Source of the DNA: JBHIDJ01 sp046760105
GTDB taxonomy: Bacteria > Pseudomonadota > Gammaproteobacteria > Acidiferrobacterales > SPGG2
DNA length: 12,055 nucleotides
NCBI GenBank assembly: GCA_046760105.1
Contig: JBHIDJ010000095.1
Coordinates: 1-12,055 of the forward strand
Direction: 5' to 3'
A program made the translations under genes and the position numbers. Numbering within the stretch: the stretch's first letter is position 1; each line of letters opens with the position of its first letter. Below, piece after piece: positions 1 to 6,555 of this stretch. The notes beneath the pieces were generated by a model, which saw only the letters and a list, made by a program, of their open reading frames with translations, was not told the DNA's origin and did not search any database.

Positions 1-191
<191 letters not shown>

Positions 192-367
192 ATAACACCC
201 AAAAGGTCTGGTGTGGCTGTGACCGGCCAGAAAGCCTTGACCGCTTCCCAAGTTGTTTGCCTTGTGGTGAGTAGGACAAGTGACGAGTAGCAAGAAAGGC
301 CCACAGAACCTGCCACGTTGCTACTTCGTGCTTGCGAGTTACAACTCGCCGAGAGGTGATACCGTTT
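192..367 (+). other. 23S-5S internal transcribed spacer with processing hairpins
   Basis: The spacer carries no tRNA. It contains two clear inverted repeats. GAGTAGCAA at 285-293 pairs with TTGCTACTT at 318-326 (9 bp with one G-U). GCGAGT at 334-339 pairs with ACTCGC at 344-349 around a TACA loop, 18 bases before the 5S. These are probably structures used in processing the rRNA precursor by RNase III or RNase E; that role is inferred from their position. No coding content is apparent. Confidence 0.75.
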
Positions 368-486
368 TGCCTGGCGGCCATAGCGAGTGGGAACCACCCG
401 ATACCATTCCGAACTCGGAAGTGAAACTACTCAGCGCCGATGATAGTATGGGGCCTCCCCATGCGAAAGTAGGTCACCGCCAGGTT
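368..486 (+). rRNA. rrf: 5S ribosomal RNA
   Basis: Complete 5S rRNA of about 118-119 bases. The 5' end TGCCTGGCGG pairs with the 3' end CCGCCAGG to close helix I. The conserved internal blocks CCGAACTCGGAAGTGAAAC (about 408-426), GCGCCGATGATAGTATGGGG (about 435-454) and CCCATGCGAAAGTAGG (about 458-473) are all present. The ends are fixed by helix I and may be off by one or two bases. It is the last gene of the rRNA operon and is followed 10 bases later by a terminator. Confidence 0.97.
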
Positions 487-496
487 CTTAATTGTG

Positions 497-527
497 ACCC
501 CTGCAAGGCGTTGCGGGGGTTTTTATT
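497..527 (+). terminator. Rho-independent terminator of the rRNA operon
   Basis: A 10-bp stem is formed by ACCCCTGCAA (497-506) and TTGCGGGGGT (511-520), with one T-G pair and a GGCG loop. A T-run (TTTT, A, TT) follows directly. This is a strong textbook intrinsic terminator placed right after the 5S gene. Confidence 0.93.
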
Positions 528-564
528 GTCAAGTCTGTTTTTCTGTAACACGTTGCATAGGCTT

Positions 565-594
565 AAGGTGATGACAGCTGTGCTGTGATACGAT
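565..594 (+). promoter_or_regulatory. Possible extended -10 promoter for the YdcH-like gene
   Basis: TGATACGAT at 586-594 matches an extended -10 (TGn before a TATAAT-like hexamer, here TACGAT at 589-594). No convincing -35 box stands at 16-18 bases upstream, which is acceptable for an extended -10 promoter. It would start transcription near 600, just before the ribosome binding site of the gene at 617. An independent promoter is expected because the strong rRNA terminator lies upstream. Confidence 0.3.
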
Positions 595-616
595 AAATCT
601 CACTGAGGGAATTTCT

Positions 617-850
617 ATGTTCGAACATGATCAAAAGATCGTTCAACGATTGCTTGTGGAGAGCAACGATTTCAAAGACCTTTATCAAAAACACCAAGAG
701 CTCGACGAAAAGGTCGATAAAGCCGGGCTCGGCGTTTTGCCGCTGGACGACGTGACTCTCGAGAAAATGAAGAAGCAAAAGCTCTTGGTCAAAGACAAAA
801 TGGCACTGATGATTGAGAAGTACAGACGGAGCCACGGATCGACTCAGTGA
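617..850 (+). CDS. DUF465 (YdcH-like) small protein
   Basis: This 77-residue protein is charged and helical, of the DUF465/YdcH family: short, soluble, widespread in Proteobacteria and without an established biochemical function. What can be seen is an N-terminal segment with FEHDQKIVQ, a heptad-like stretch (FKDLYQKHQELDEKVDKA, about residues 19-36) and the family hallmark of a second helix rich in lysine and leucine (LEKMKKQKLLVKDKMALMI, about residues 48-66). The two helices probably form an antiparallel hairpin or coiled coil. The length is normal for the family. The start ATG at 617 is supported by AGGGA about 7 bases upstream. It stands alone between the rRNA terminator and the methyltransferase gene, 56 bases away. 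Confidence 0.85.
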   Translation: MFEHDQKIVQRLLVESNDFKDLYQKHQELDEKVDKAGLGVLPLDDVTLEKMKKQKLLVKDKMALMIEKYRRSHGSTQ

Positions 851-906
851 TGTGTCCCAATGAGGGGACCAGTGCTGGCGCGAGACTAAGTTTAGGGAGT
901 TGATCG

Positions 907-1479
907 ATGTCAATGGCATTCGGACTAAGACGGTTTCTTGGCGATATTCGATCTCACCGTGAACGTTTCCGCCAGTTCTTTGGCATAGTCTTTATTATCC
1001 TCGTGAGCATCGCCGGCAAGCCGAGGTATTGGCTATACTTTGCGGGTGCTGCGTTCATTATTGTGGGCATGGTGATTCGCCTGTGGGCCTCGGGTCACGT
1101 GATAAAGAACAAAGTTTTGGCCACGACTGGACCTTATGCGTTTGTCCGACACCCCCTCTACGTAGGCAATCTTGCTTTATTATCTGGTTTTGCGCTCGCG
1201 TCTTCGCTGTGGTGGGCCATTCCGTTGTTGATTGGTTTTTTGTTGGCATTCTATCCTGCTTCCATCCGTCACGAAGATACAAAGCTGCATAGGAAATTTG
1301 ACAAAGAATGGGAGCAGTGGAGCAAAAAAACACCGGCGCTGGTGCCGAGGTTTACCCCGTATCAGCCGGGTCAGAGGGGCAACTGGTCATTTAGGCAGAG
1401 TCTACAAGAGAATGGCGAGCCCATTATCGCTCTGTTCCTTATGTTTTGTCTGTACATGCTATACGTCAAGTTTGCTTAA
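907..1479 (+). CDS. Isoprenylcysteine/phospholipid methyltransferase-like membrane protein (ICMT/PEMT superfamily)
   Basis: This 190-residue membrane protein belongs to the ICMT/PEMT superfamily, whose members use S-adenosylmethionine to methylate lipids or lipidated groups at the membrane; the bacterial substrates are mostly unknown. About four to five hydrophobic segments are seen: FFGIVFIILVSIAG (about 23-36), WLYFAGAAFIIVGMVIRLW (about 41-59), LALLSGFALASSLWWAIPLLIGFLLAFYP (about 89-117) and a C-terminal anchor IIALFLMFCLYMLYV. The signature GPYAFVRHPLYVGN carries R81-H82-P83 and Y85. A second cluster with E123 and a following aromatic/basic stretch fits the SAM-binding C-terminal motif. 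The ATG at 907 has GGGAG 7 bases upstream. The 3' end overlaps or abuts the kinase gene, so the two are probably one transcript. Confidence 0.85.
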   Translation: MSMAFGLRRFLGDIRSHRERFRQFFGIVFIILVSIAGKPRYWLYFAGAAFIIVGMVIRLWASGHVIKNKVLATTGPYAFVRHPLYVGNLALLSGFALASSLWWAIPLLIGFLLAFYPASIRHEDTKLHRKFDKEWEQWSKKTPALVPRFTPYQPGQRGNWSFRQSLQENGEPIIALFLMFCLYMLYVKFA

Positions 1480-2206
1480 ACAGATCGTGACGCAAACGTT
1501 AAGCGGTCCGGGTGACCCCACTGAGGATGAGCTCCTCCAGTGGGTGAAAGACAGCATCAAAACCGGGTCCAATATTTTCAGCTATGGCTACCAAGGGCAT
1601 GTCTATTTGTATCAGGGTAAAGGTCGTCGCCTCATCATTAAGGCGCCTACGGGATGGGGATTGGTTAGGCTGATCCACCGTGCGATGCTTCGCAATGAAC
1701 ACAGAGTGTATTCCAGACTAGCTGGCATTAACGGCATTCCCTCTAGTTACGGTCTTCTCGATGGGTGCTATCTCGTGTTGGAGTATATCGACGGACTCCC
1801 GATACGAAAGGCGGAGATTGCGGATCGCGATGTCTTTTTTGACAAACTGCTCGCTCTGATAAAGGAACTTCACAATGCTGGTGTGGCACACGGTGATCTT
1901 AAAAAGAAGGACAACGTTCTGGTTATAGGGGGGCGTGAGCCCTGTGTGATCGATTTTGGAGTGGCGGTCGTCAAGAAATCAGGCTTTGCGCTGTTAAATC
2001 GTTATCTTTATAAGATTGCCCAAAGATTTGACTTTAACGCCTGGGTGAAGCTGAAAACAGACGCAAAGACTAGAGACTTGATCCATAGGGACGATGACTA
2101 CTACAGGAGGACCGCTATCGAAAGGCTGGCACGCCGAATTAAGCGGACCTACGTGAAACTAAAAAGGGCGTTCATCAGTCAACGGAAGAAATACTGGTAC
2201 TTCTAG
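1472..2206 (+). CDS. RIO/Kdo-type small protein kinase-like protein
   Basis: This soluble protein of about 244 residues has the minimal kinase fold of the RIO / lipopolysaccharide (Kdo) kinase / InaA group. Visible motifs, counting from TTG 1472, are a glycine-containing N-lobe loop (SYGYQGHVYLY), the ATP-binding lysine K57 in LIIKAP, the hinge-like VLEYIDG, the catalytic loop H140-G-D142-L-K with N148, and the metal-binding D161-F-G. All key residues are present, so it is probably active. The substrate cannot be read from the sequence; a sugar or lipid of the envelope, or a protein, are both possible. The C-terminal tail is strongly basic (RRIKRTYVKLKRAF), which could bind membrane or nucleic acid. 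The start is uncertain: TTG 1472 (8-base overlap with the upstream gene), GTG 1487 and ATG 1412 are possible, none with a strong Shine-Dalgarno. It is probably translationally coupled to the methyltransferase-like gene. Confidence 0.8.
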   Translation: MLKQIVTQTLSGPGDPTEDELLQWVKDSIKTGSNIFSYGYQGHVYLYQGKGRRLIIKAPTGWGLVRLIHRAMLRNEHRVYSRLAGINGIPSSYGLLDGCYLVLEYIDGLPIRKAEIADRDVFFDKLLALIKELHNAGVAHGDLKKKDNVLVIGGREPCVIDFGVAVVKKSGFALLNRYLYKIAQRFDFNAWVKLKTDAKTRDLIHRDDDYYRRTAIERLARRIKRTYVKLKRAFISQRKKYWYF

Positions 2207-2486
2207 CTCGCTGTAATACCCTGCTTGGACCTAGGTAGCACGCTGATTACGGGGTGCGCGTCGCGCGACGTTTCTCATCTGTTCGAGAGTCGGTGAACCA
2301 AACCCGAGGCGCTTGAAGTCACGTAGCCATGCATCGTTTCTTGTAGACATCTCCTCAATGTGATTCGACAGCGGGGGGGGCGAGAATGCTTGTGCCAGCG
2401 GCCTAAACGTGGCTTACAACGAGCGTGATCTGAGTTTTTTGTGATTGCTGCCGTTGCAGCGCGGCCACTGTCTGGAGAGTTCCTAT
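2207..2486. other. Gap between kinase and antiporter genes
   Basis: No + strand gene is seen in these 280 bases. The stretch contains a perfect 12-base palindrome CGTCGCGCGACG (2259-2270) followed by TTT, which is at best a weak terminator for the kinase gene. It also has a run of eight G (2373-2380) and, on the minus strand, a short reading frame listed separately. The antiporter ribosome binding site (GGAGAG at about 2474-2479) closes the gap. Confidence 0.5.
2231..2350 (-). CDS. Possible small orphan ORF or gene remnant (39 codons)
   Basis: I do not recognise this frame. On the minus strand, ATG at 2350-2348 reads 39 residues to TAG at 2233-2231. The product starts MSTRNDAWLRDFKRLGFGSP, continues with LEQMRNVARR and is basic and probably helical. 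The frame stays open upstream of the ATG for about 22 more codons, through the C8 tract, with plausible residues (RPLAQAFSPPPLSNHIEE), so the ATG may not be the true start and the frame may be the 3' remnant of a longer gene. GAGG lies too close to the ATG (2 bases) to be an ideal ribosome binding site. The amino acid make-up looks more protein-like than a random frame, but this rests only on inspection. Confidence 0.25.
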   Translation of the reverse strand: MSTRNDAWLRDFKRLGFGSPTLEQMRNVARRAPRNQRAT

Positions 2487-3464
2487 ATGCTGCTACCGGT
2501 TCTCGGAGTCGTCACCGGGTTTACATTGCTGGTCTGGGCGGCTGACCGCTTTGTAATCGGTGCCGCAGCAACTTCACGCAATTTGGGTGTGTCTCCGCTT
2601 ATTATTGGTCTGACCGTCGTGGGGATCGCGACGTCGACACCAGAAATTCTGGTTTCCGCTATGGCAGCATGGCAGGGGAATACTGGATTGAGTATAGGCA
2701 ACGCTCTCGGCTCCAACATCGCCAACATTGGGCTGGTTCTTGGTGTTACTGCGATCATTGCACCATTAAAAGTTCGTTCAAATACGCTGCGGCGCGAGTT
2801 TCCCGTGTTGCTCGCTATTATGCTGGTCGCCCTGGTATTGATGTTGGACGGTCATTTGGGTCAGACCGACGCCATGCTGCTGCTGGCGGCATTCGGCGTA
2901 GTCGTGTATTGGATTACAAGTCTGGGTTTGCGCTCGCGAAAAACCGACCCCATCCGAACCGAGTTCGATGCGGAAATCCCCAAAGAAATGTCCATGCCCC
3001 GTGCCCTCACTTGGTTGATCCTGGGATTGTTGATGCTGCTGATCAGTTCGCGCGTGCTCGTATGGAGCGCAGTAAGCATCGCGCAAGCGTTAGGCGTGGG
3101 CGACCTGGTCATTGGCCTGACCGTCATTGCTATAGGTACTAGCTTACCGGAGTTGGCCGCCGCCGTGGCAAGCGCGCTTCGCAATGAGCCCGATATTGCG
3201 GTGGGCACCGTTATTGGCTCGAACATGTTCAATCTGTTAGCGGTACTTGGAGTGGCTGGCTTGATACAACCAGGTTCGTTTCCGGAGCAAGTGCTTGCAC
3301 GCGACTTCCCAGTCATGATCGGTTTGACGCTGGTTCTGTTCGCAACTGGCTACGGGTTTCGCGTTCCTGGACACATCAACCGTATTGAGGGCGCTGCCCT
3401 CGCAGCATGCTTTGTCTCGTATCAGGGTTTCCTTTATTACAGTGCTTCGCTGGTTCGCGGTTGA
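2487..3464 (+). CDS. Calcium/sodium antiporter, CaCA family (YrbG type)
   Basis: This 325-residue inner-membrane protein has the two-fold repeat of the Ca2+:cation antiporter (CaCA) family, K+-independent YrbG type, which exchanges Na+ for Ca2+. About ten hydrophobic segments are seen. The alpha-1 repeat reads GIATSTPE with E53, followed by GNALGSN with N72 and N77. The alpha-2 repeat reads AIGTSLPE with E222, followed by GTVIGSN with N246. These acidic and asparagine residues line the ion pathway in the family. The centre (about 150-170) is a charged cytoplasmic loop. The length is normal. An in-frame start exists 14 codons upstream, but ATG 2487 is preferred because GGAGAG lies about 7 bases before it and the protein then begins directly with the first helix. 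In E. coli yrbG precedes kdsD and the lpt genes; none are present here, so it appears to stand alone. Confidence 0.93.
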   Translation: MLLPVLGVVTGFTLLVWAADRFVIGAAATSRNLGVSPLIIGLTVVGIATSTPEILVSAMAAWQGNTGLSIGNALGSNIANIGLVLGVTAIIAPLKVRSNTLRREFPVLLAIMLVALVLMLDGHLGQTDAMLLLAAFGVVVYWITSLGLRSRKTDPIRTEFDAEIPKEMSMPRALTWLILGLLMLLISSRVLVWSAVSIAQALGVGDLVIGLTVIAIGTSLPELAAAVASALRNEPDIAVGTVIGSNMFNLLAVLGVAGLIQPGSFPEQVLARDFPVMIGLTLVLFATGYGFRVPGHINRIEGAALAACFVSYQGFLYYSASLVRG

Positions 3465-3655
3465 GTGCCTTCGCGCTGAAGCTTGGCAGACGCCGTCGGC
3501 GAACGCGTTGGTGCACGTTAGGTCAATGAGGTTAGAATGTTAGTCGTCGTTTACCTGCCCCGGCTGACCGGCCCACGTGTAGCGGGAATCCTGATCCACG
3601 TCAGCCTTATTTGGCGCTGCGATCGCCGTGGCGCAGTGTAAGGGCTGTGCCAAGG

Positions 3656-3684
3656 TTGAAACATCGGCAAAAAAGTACTATATG
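3656..3684 (+). promoter_or_regulatory. Candidate sigma70-type promoter
   Basis: TTGAAA at 3656-3661 (5 of 6 to TTGACA) is followed, after 16 or 17 bases, by CTATAT (3678-3683) or TATATG (3679-3684). An A-tract (about 3669-3674) lies in the spacer. It would start transcription near 3690 and give a leader of about 280 bases before the EEP gene. The call rests on similarity to consensus only. Confidence 0.45.
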
Positions 3685-3915
3685 AAAGTTATCCCGGTGG
3701 AAAACCGGCTGCAGGATTGCCCCACAGGACGCTAGCGCTGGGGTGGCCAGAGAAGGGACGCAGCGTGGTTTTCGGGCCGGCCGAAAATGTCATTGCTTCA
3801 CCCCAACCATCCAGCCGGCGTTTGCGCAGGCTAGATCCTGCTAAGACCCTGGTTGCGCGTGTGTATGTCCTGTGCGCCTCCGGAAGCGGCACGCTATTTG
3901 CAACTAAAGGATTCT

Positions 3916-3945
3916 ATGTGGGTCTTAATTTGCATGGCCTATTAA
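3916..3945 (+). CDS. Possible leader peptide / upstream ORF (9 residues)
   Basis: ATG at 3916 is preceded by AAAGGA (3906-3911) with a 4-base spacer, the best Shine-Dalgarno in this region. The frame reads MWVLICMAY and stops at TAA 3943. It is in the same frame as the EEP gene, which starts 24 bases after this stop and has no ribosome binding site of its own. It could be a leader peptide that couples translation into the EEP gene, or the stop could be a mutation in a once longer N-terminus. Neither can be decided from the sequence. Confidence 0.3.
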   Translation: MWVLICMAY

Positions 3946-3969
3946 GCTGCACGATTAGCCGATATAGTG

Positions 3970-4860
3970 ATGGTTCATATGAGAGTTGTTAGTTCCAACA
4001 TTTCGGCACAAGCCGCTGCAGATGCGACGACAGGCGCTGCGCCTAACCTGTCATCAGTTCCCGTAGCCGCAAGCGATGTGTCCCATCTGCGTCTACTGAG
4101 CTATAACATTCAAGGGGGAATCGCAACCAGCGGCTATCGCCATTACGTCACTCACAGTTGGAAGCACGTGCTCCCGGACCCCGAGCGGTTGTGTAACCTC
4201 GATCGTATTGCACGCCTCGTCCGCGATTTCGACCTCGTGGGGTTACAGGAGGTGGATGCGGGTAGTCTGCGTAGCGGGTTTATTAACCAAACCGAATATC
4301 TGGCGAGACGGGCACATTTTCCACACTGGTATGATCAGACCAACCGCAAGTTGGGAATGATCGCACAACACAGCATTGGCACTCTCAGTCGCTTGCGACC
4401 GAATGAAATAGTCGAGCACAAACTGCCAGGTATTATCCCCGGCCGTGGCATGCTAATTGTGCGATTTGGAGATAATGAGCACGGTCTGTTCCTGTTTATC
4501 GTCCACTTTGCGCTCGGCAGGCGTGCGCGTTTGCAGCAAATCAGATACGTAAGTGAATTGGTATGCGAGTGCCATCACGTGGTTCTAATGGGCGATTTGA
4601 ACTGCCGGTCTAACAGCGTGGAAATGGAACTGCTGTTGAAGAACACACGACTGCGTGAACCGACTCATGGGTTGCATACGTTTCCCAGTTGGCGGCCCTA
4701 CCGCAATATTGATCACATTCTCGTGTCACCATCCCTGCAGGTAAAACGTGTGCGGGCGCTTGACTATCCGTTTTCAGATCATCTCCCCATCGCGATGGAC
4801 GTCGCTCTTCCCGAAGATGTGCAGCTGACCGATGATCGGGTCGCTGCCGCATGTGCCTAA
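3970..4860 (+). CDS. Endonuclease/exonuclease/phosphatase (EEP) family protein
   Basis: This 296-residue protein has the EEP fold (PF03372), Mg2+-dependent phosphodiester hydrolases whose members cleave nucleic acids, phosphoinositides or sphingomyelin. All catalytic motifs are visible: SYNIQGG with N46, LQEVD with E94, VHF with H179, GDLN with D209 and N211, IDHI with D248-H249, and SDHLP with D270-H271. The core is preceded by about 40 low-complexity residues rich in Ala and Ser with no clear signal peptide, so a cytoplasmic place is likely. The substrate cannot be told. The start is uncertain: GTG 3967, ATG 3970 and ATG 3979 are in frame and none has a Shine-Dalgarno. The GGDEF gene follows 48 bases later on the same strand. 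From memory, close relatives in Pseudomonas also sit beside a GGDEF gene with a similar N-terminus. Confidence 0.88.
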   Translation: MVHMRVVSSNISAQAAADATTGAAPNLSSVPVAASDVSHLRLLSYNIQGGIATSGYRHYVTHSWKHVLPDPERLCNLDRIARLVRDFDLVGLQEVDAGSLRSGFINQTEYLARRAHFPHWYDQTNRKLGMIAQHSIGTLSRLRPNEIVEHKLPGIIPGRGMLIVRFGDNEHGLFLFIVHFALGRRARLQQIRYVSELVCECHHVVLMGDLNCRSNSVEMELLLKNTRLREPTHGLHTFPSWRPYRNIDHILVSPSLQVKRVRALDYPFSDHLPIAMDVALPEDVQLTDDRVAAACA

Positions 4861-4908
4861 GCGCTTGTTTTTGCTGGTCGGTGGCGCGGAGGTTCCAGCG
4901 AGGATAAT

Positions 4909-6498
4909 GTGGGAAGAGCTAATACCCCGTTACACAGCGCGGAAGACTGGAAGCAGAAGTACCTCTCAAGCCTGGAACGTCTCGAGTGCAGCGAAAAGCA
5001 GTGGGCTAAGCTAGAGAAACTGTTGCGTTCGGCCATCCGCCGCCTGACTCTAGCGGCAGATGGAGTCGATCCTGTTCTAGACCATCAGCTGGCGGAAGTT
5101 CGTCGGGTGGTACGTAATGTCGACGAGAACTCAAGACTCAGTCCGCTGGTTAACGACATCTCACGAACTGTAAAACGCCTCGAACAAGAACGCTCGAAAG
5201 AAAAACGGGCTGCGCCTTCACCCAAAAATACCCCATCGGTACCGGCTTCCACAACGCATGTTTTGTTAGACATCGTTGATCGCATGCACGTTCCCGCCAG
5301 GCAGAGTTCTCGCATCAAGACTTTGCGCAAGCGCATAAATGGCGTCGAGGATGCGAAGGATTTGTCCAAGGTGATTGCGGAAATTGCAGGGTTAATGGCT
5401 CCGCATGGGTGGAAGGATGTACCTAAGACTATTGGTGACGACGGCGATAGCGTATCTCGACTTCAAGAGATCCTGCTGCAGCTGTTGGATTACATGGGTC
5501 TGCCAGAGGATTTGTTGCCCCGTGCCCGTAGGCTGGAGGAGCAGCTTAGCGGGAAGTTGGGTCACAAGGAGTTGACCACTGTAATGCAACAGATTGCCGA
5601 TCTGGCCTCACAATTGCGCATTAGAGTGGATAAGGAGAAACGAGAAATTGAAGCGTTCTTTGTTCAATTAACCGACCGCTTGCAAGACTTGGGACAACAC
5701 CTGCAGGTCGCACAGTCCCGACAGCGGGCATCGTTCGACAGCAGCCGGGAGTTGGACCAAGTGATGCGTAGTCAAGTTCAGGATATCGAATCCAGTGTTA
5801 ATAAGGCATCGAACTTGGAGCAATTGAAACAAGCCGTGCAAGCGCGACTGGACGTGATCCGCAATGATTTGGATGTGTACCGTCGCAGCGGCGAGCAGGA
5901 CCACGAGCGGATGGAGCGCGAAGTGGAAGCACTGACGCGTCGCTTGCAGGAGATGGAAAATGAGTGCACAGAGTTGCGCGAGCGCGCTAAACGAGAACAC
6001 ATGCAGGCCGTCAGTGACGCGCTAACCGGTATCTTCAACCGCTCCGCCTACGAGGCTCGTCTGGAGCAAGAATATGCGCGCTGGAAACGCTATAGCACAC
6101 CTTTCTCCCTAATGCTTTGGGATGTTGATGGGTTTAAGGCAATTAACGACACCTACGGTCATACCGCAGGTGACAACGCGCTCAGACTGATCGCTGGGGT
6201 TCTGGAGAACAACCTGCGAGATGCGGACTTCATTGCACGTTATGGTGGAGATGAGTTCGCAGCACTGCTATCGGAGACAGATTTGGACACAGCGCTAGTC
6301 GTTGCAGAGAAAATACACCAGGCAGTCATAGACGGCCATTCCCATCATCGAGGCACTACCATCCCAATCACTCTGTCTTGCGGAGTTGCTTCAGTTCGCG
6401 AGGGGGACACACAAGAGGCCGTGTTCGAGCGCGCCGACGCTGCTTTATATCGCGCTAAACGTCAAGGCAAAAATCAGTGTGAGAGCGAAGGCGGCTGA
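4909..6498 (+). CDS. GGDEF-domain diguanylate cyclase with long coiled-coil N-terminus
   Basis: This 529-residue protein probably makes the second messenger c-di-GMP from two GTP. The C-terminal GGDEF domain (about residues 365-525) is complete: DALTGIFNR at its start, the metal- and substrate-binding DVDGFKAINDTYGH, the active-site GGDEF at 446-450, and the inhibitory-site RxxD as R437-D-A-D440, exactly five residues before GGDEF. Catalysis and product feedback should therefore both work. Residues 1-360 have no membrane helix and no recognisable PAS, GAF or receiver domain; they are mostly charged helix, with strong coiled coil around 240-365 that should drive dimerisation. The start GTG 4909 has AGGA 4 bases upstream (4901-4904) and is the only good start after the EEP stop. 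It is likely in an operon with the EEP gene. Its 3' end faces the DUF488 gene. Confidence 0.93.
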   Translation: MGRANTPLHSAEDWKQKYLSSLERLECSEKQWAKLEKLLRSAIRRLTLAADGVDPVLDHQLAEVRRVVRNVDENSRLSPLVNDISRTVKRLEQERSKEKRAAPSPKNTPSVPASTTHVLLDIVDRMHVPARQSSRIKTLRKRINGVEDAKDLSKVIAEIAGLMAPHGWKDVPKTIGDDGDSVSRLQEILLQLLDYMGLPEDLLPRARRLEEQLSGKLGHKELTTVMQQIADLASQLRIRVDKEKREIEAFFVQLTDRLQDLGQHLQVAQSRQRASFDSSRELDQVMRSQVQDIESSVNKASNLEQLKQAVQARLDVIRNDLDVYRRSGEQDHERMEREVEALTRRLQEMENECTELRERAKREHMQAVSDALTGIFNRSAYEARLEQEYARWKRYSTPFSLMLWDVDGFKAINDTYGHTAGDNALRLIAGVLENNLRDADFIARYGGDEFAALLSETDLDTALVVAEKIHQAVIDGHSHHRGTTIPITLSCGVASVREGDTQEAVFERADAALYRAKRQGKNQCESEGG

Positions 6499-6555
6499 GA
6501 AGTTGAGTGTTTACGTCTGTGACAAGTTCAGTCACGCTTACCATCAGTACGCCAA

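Larger units (their letters stand above)
3465..3969 (+). other. 505-base gap: candidate promoter and long structured leader of the EEP gene
   Basis: No convincing protein gene is seen; the open frames present have no recognisable motif. The first 190 bases look like plain intergenic sequence. From the candidate promoter (3656-3684) onward the stretch is rich in pairing. CCGG (about 3694-3697) pairs with CCGG around a TGGAAAA loop. CCGGCTG (about 3704-3710) can alternatively pair with CAGCCGG (about 3811-3817). CCCCA pairs with TGGGG (about 3719-3743). TTTTCGG pairs with CCGAAAA (3769-3787). GCAGG pairs with CCTGC (about 3827-3842), inside a GCGCA/TGCGC pair. A 9-codon ORF ends 24 bases before the EEP start. 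This may be a regulatory leader or a small RNA; that is inference. Confidence 0.4.

Noticed and set aside
1232..1471. An 80-codon N-terminal extension of the kinase frame
   Set aside because: It lies inside the methyltransferase-like gene in another frame, has no kinase features, and its residues look like a shadow of the coding sequence.
2669..3316. Several long frames on both strands within the antiporter gene
   Set aside because: All are shadows of the conserved CaCA coding frame.
3685..3760. Resemblance to a cobalamin riboswitch core (CCCGGTGGAAAACCGG, then GCTGC and GCCCCAC, then GGCCAGAGAAGGG)
   Set aside because: The invariant GCAACTGT segment and a proper B12 box in the right order are missing, and the downstream genes have no link to cobalamin. 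The structured nature is kept as a finding, the class is not.
3769..3787. TTTTCGG/CCGAAAA hairpin as an intrinsic terminator
   Set aside because: T residues precede and A residues follow the stem on both strands, the reverse of what a terminator needs.
3717..3992. A 91-codon + strand open frame in the long gap, and a 67-codon one on the minus strand
   Set aside because: No recognisable motif, no ribosome binding site, and overlap with the inverted repeats and the EEP start.
6519..6535. GTGAC/GTCAC hairpin between the convergent GGDEF and DUF488 genes as a terminator
   Set aside because: The stem is only 5 bp, the loop 7, and no T-run follows on either strand.
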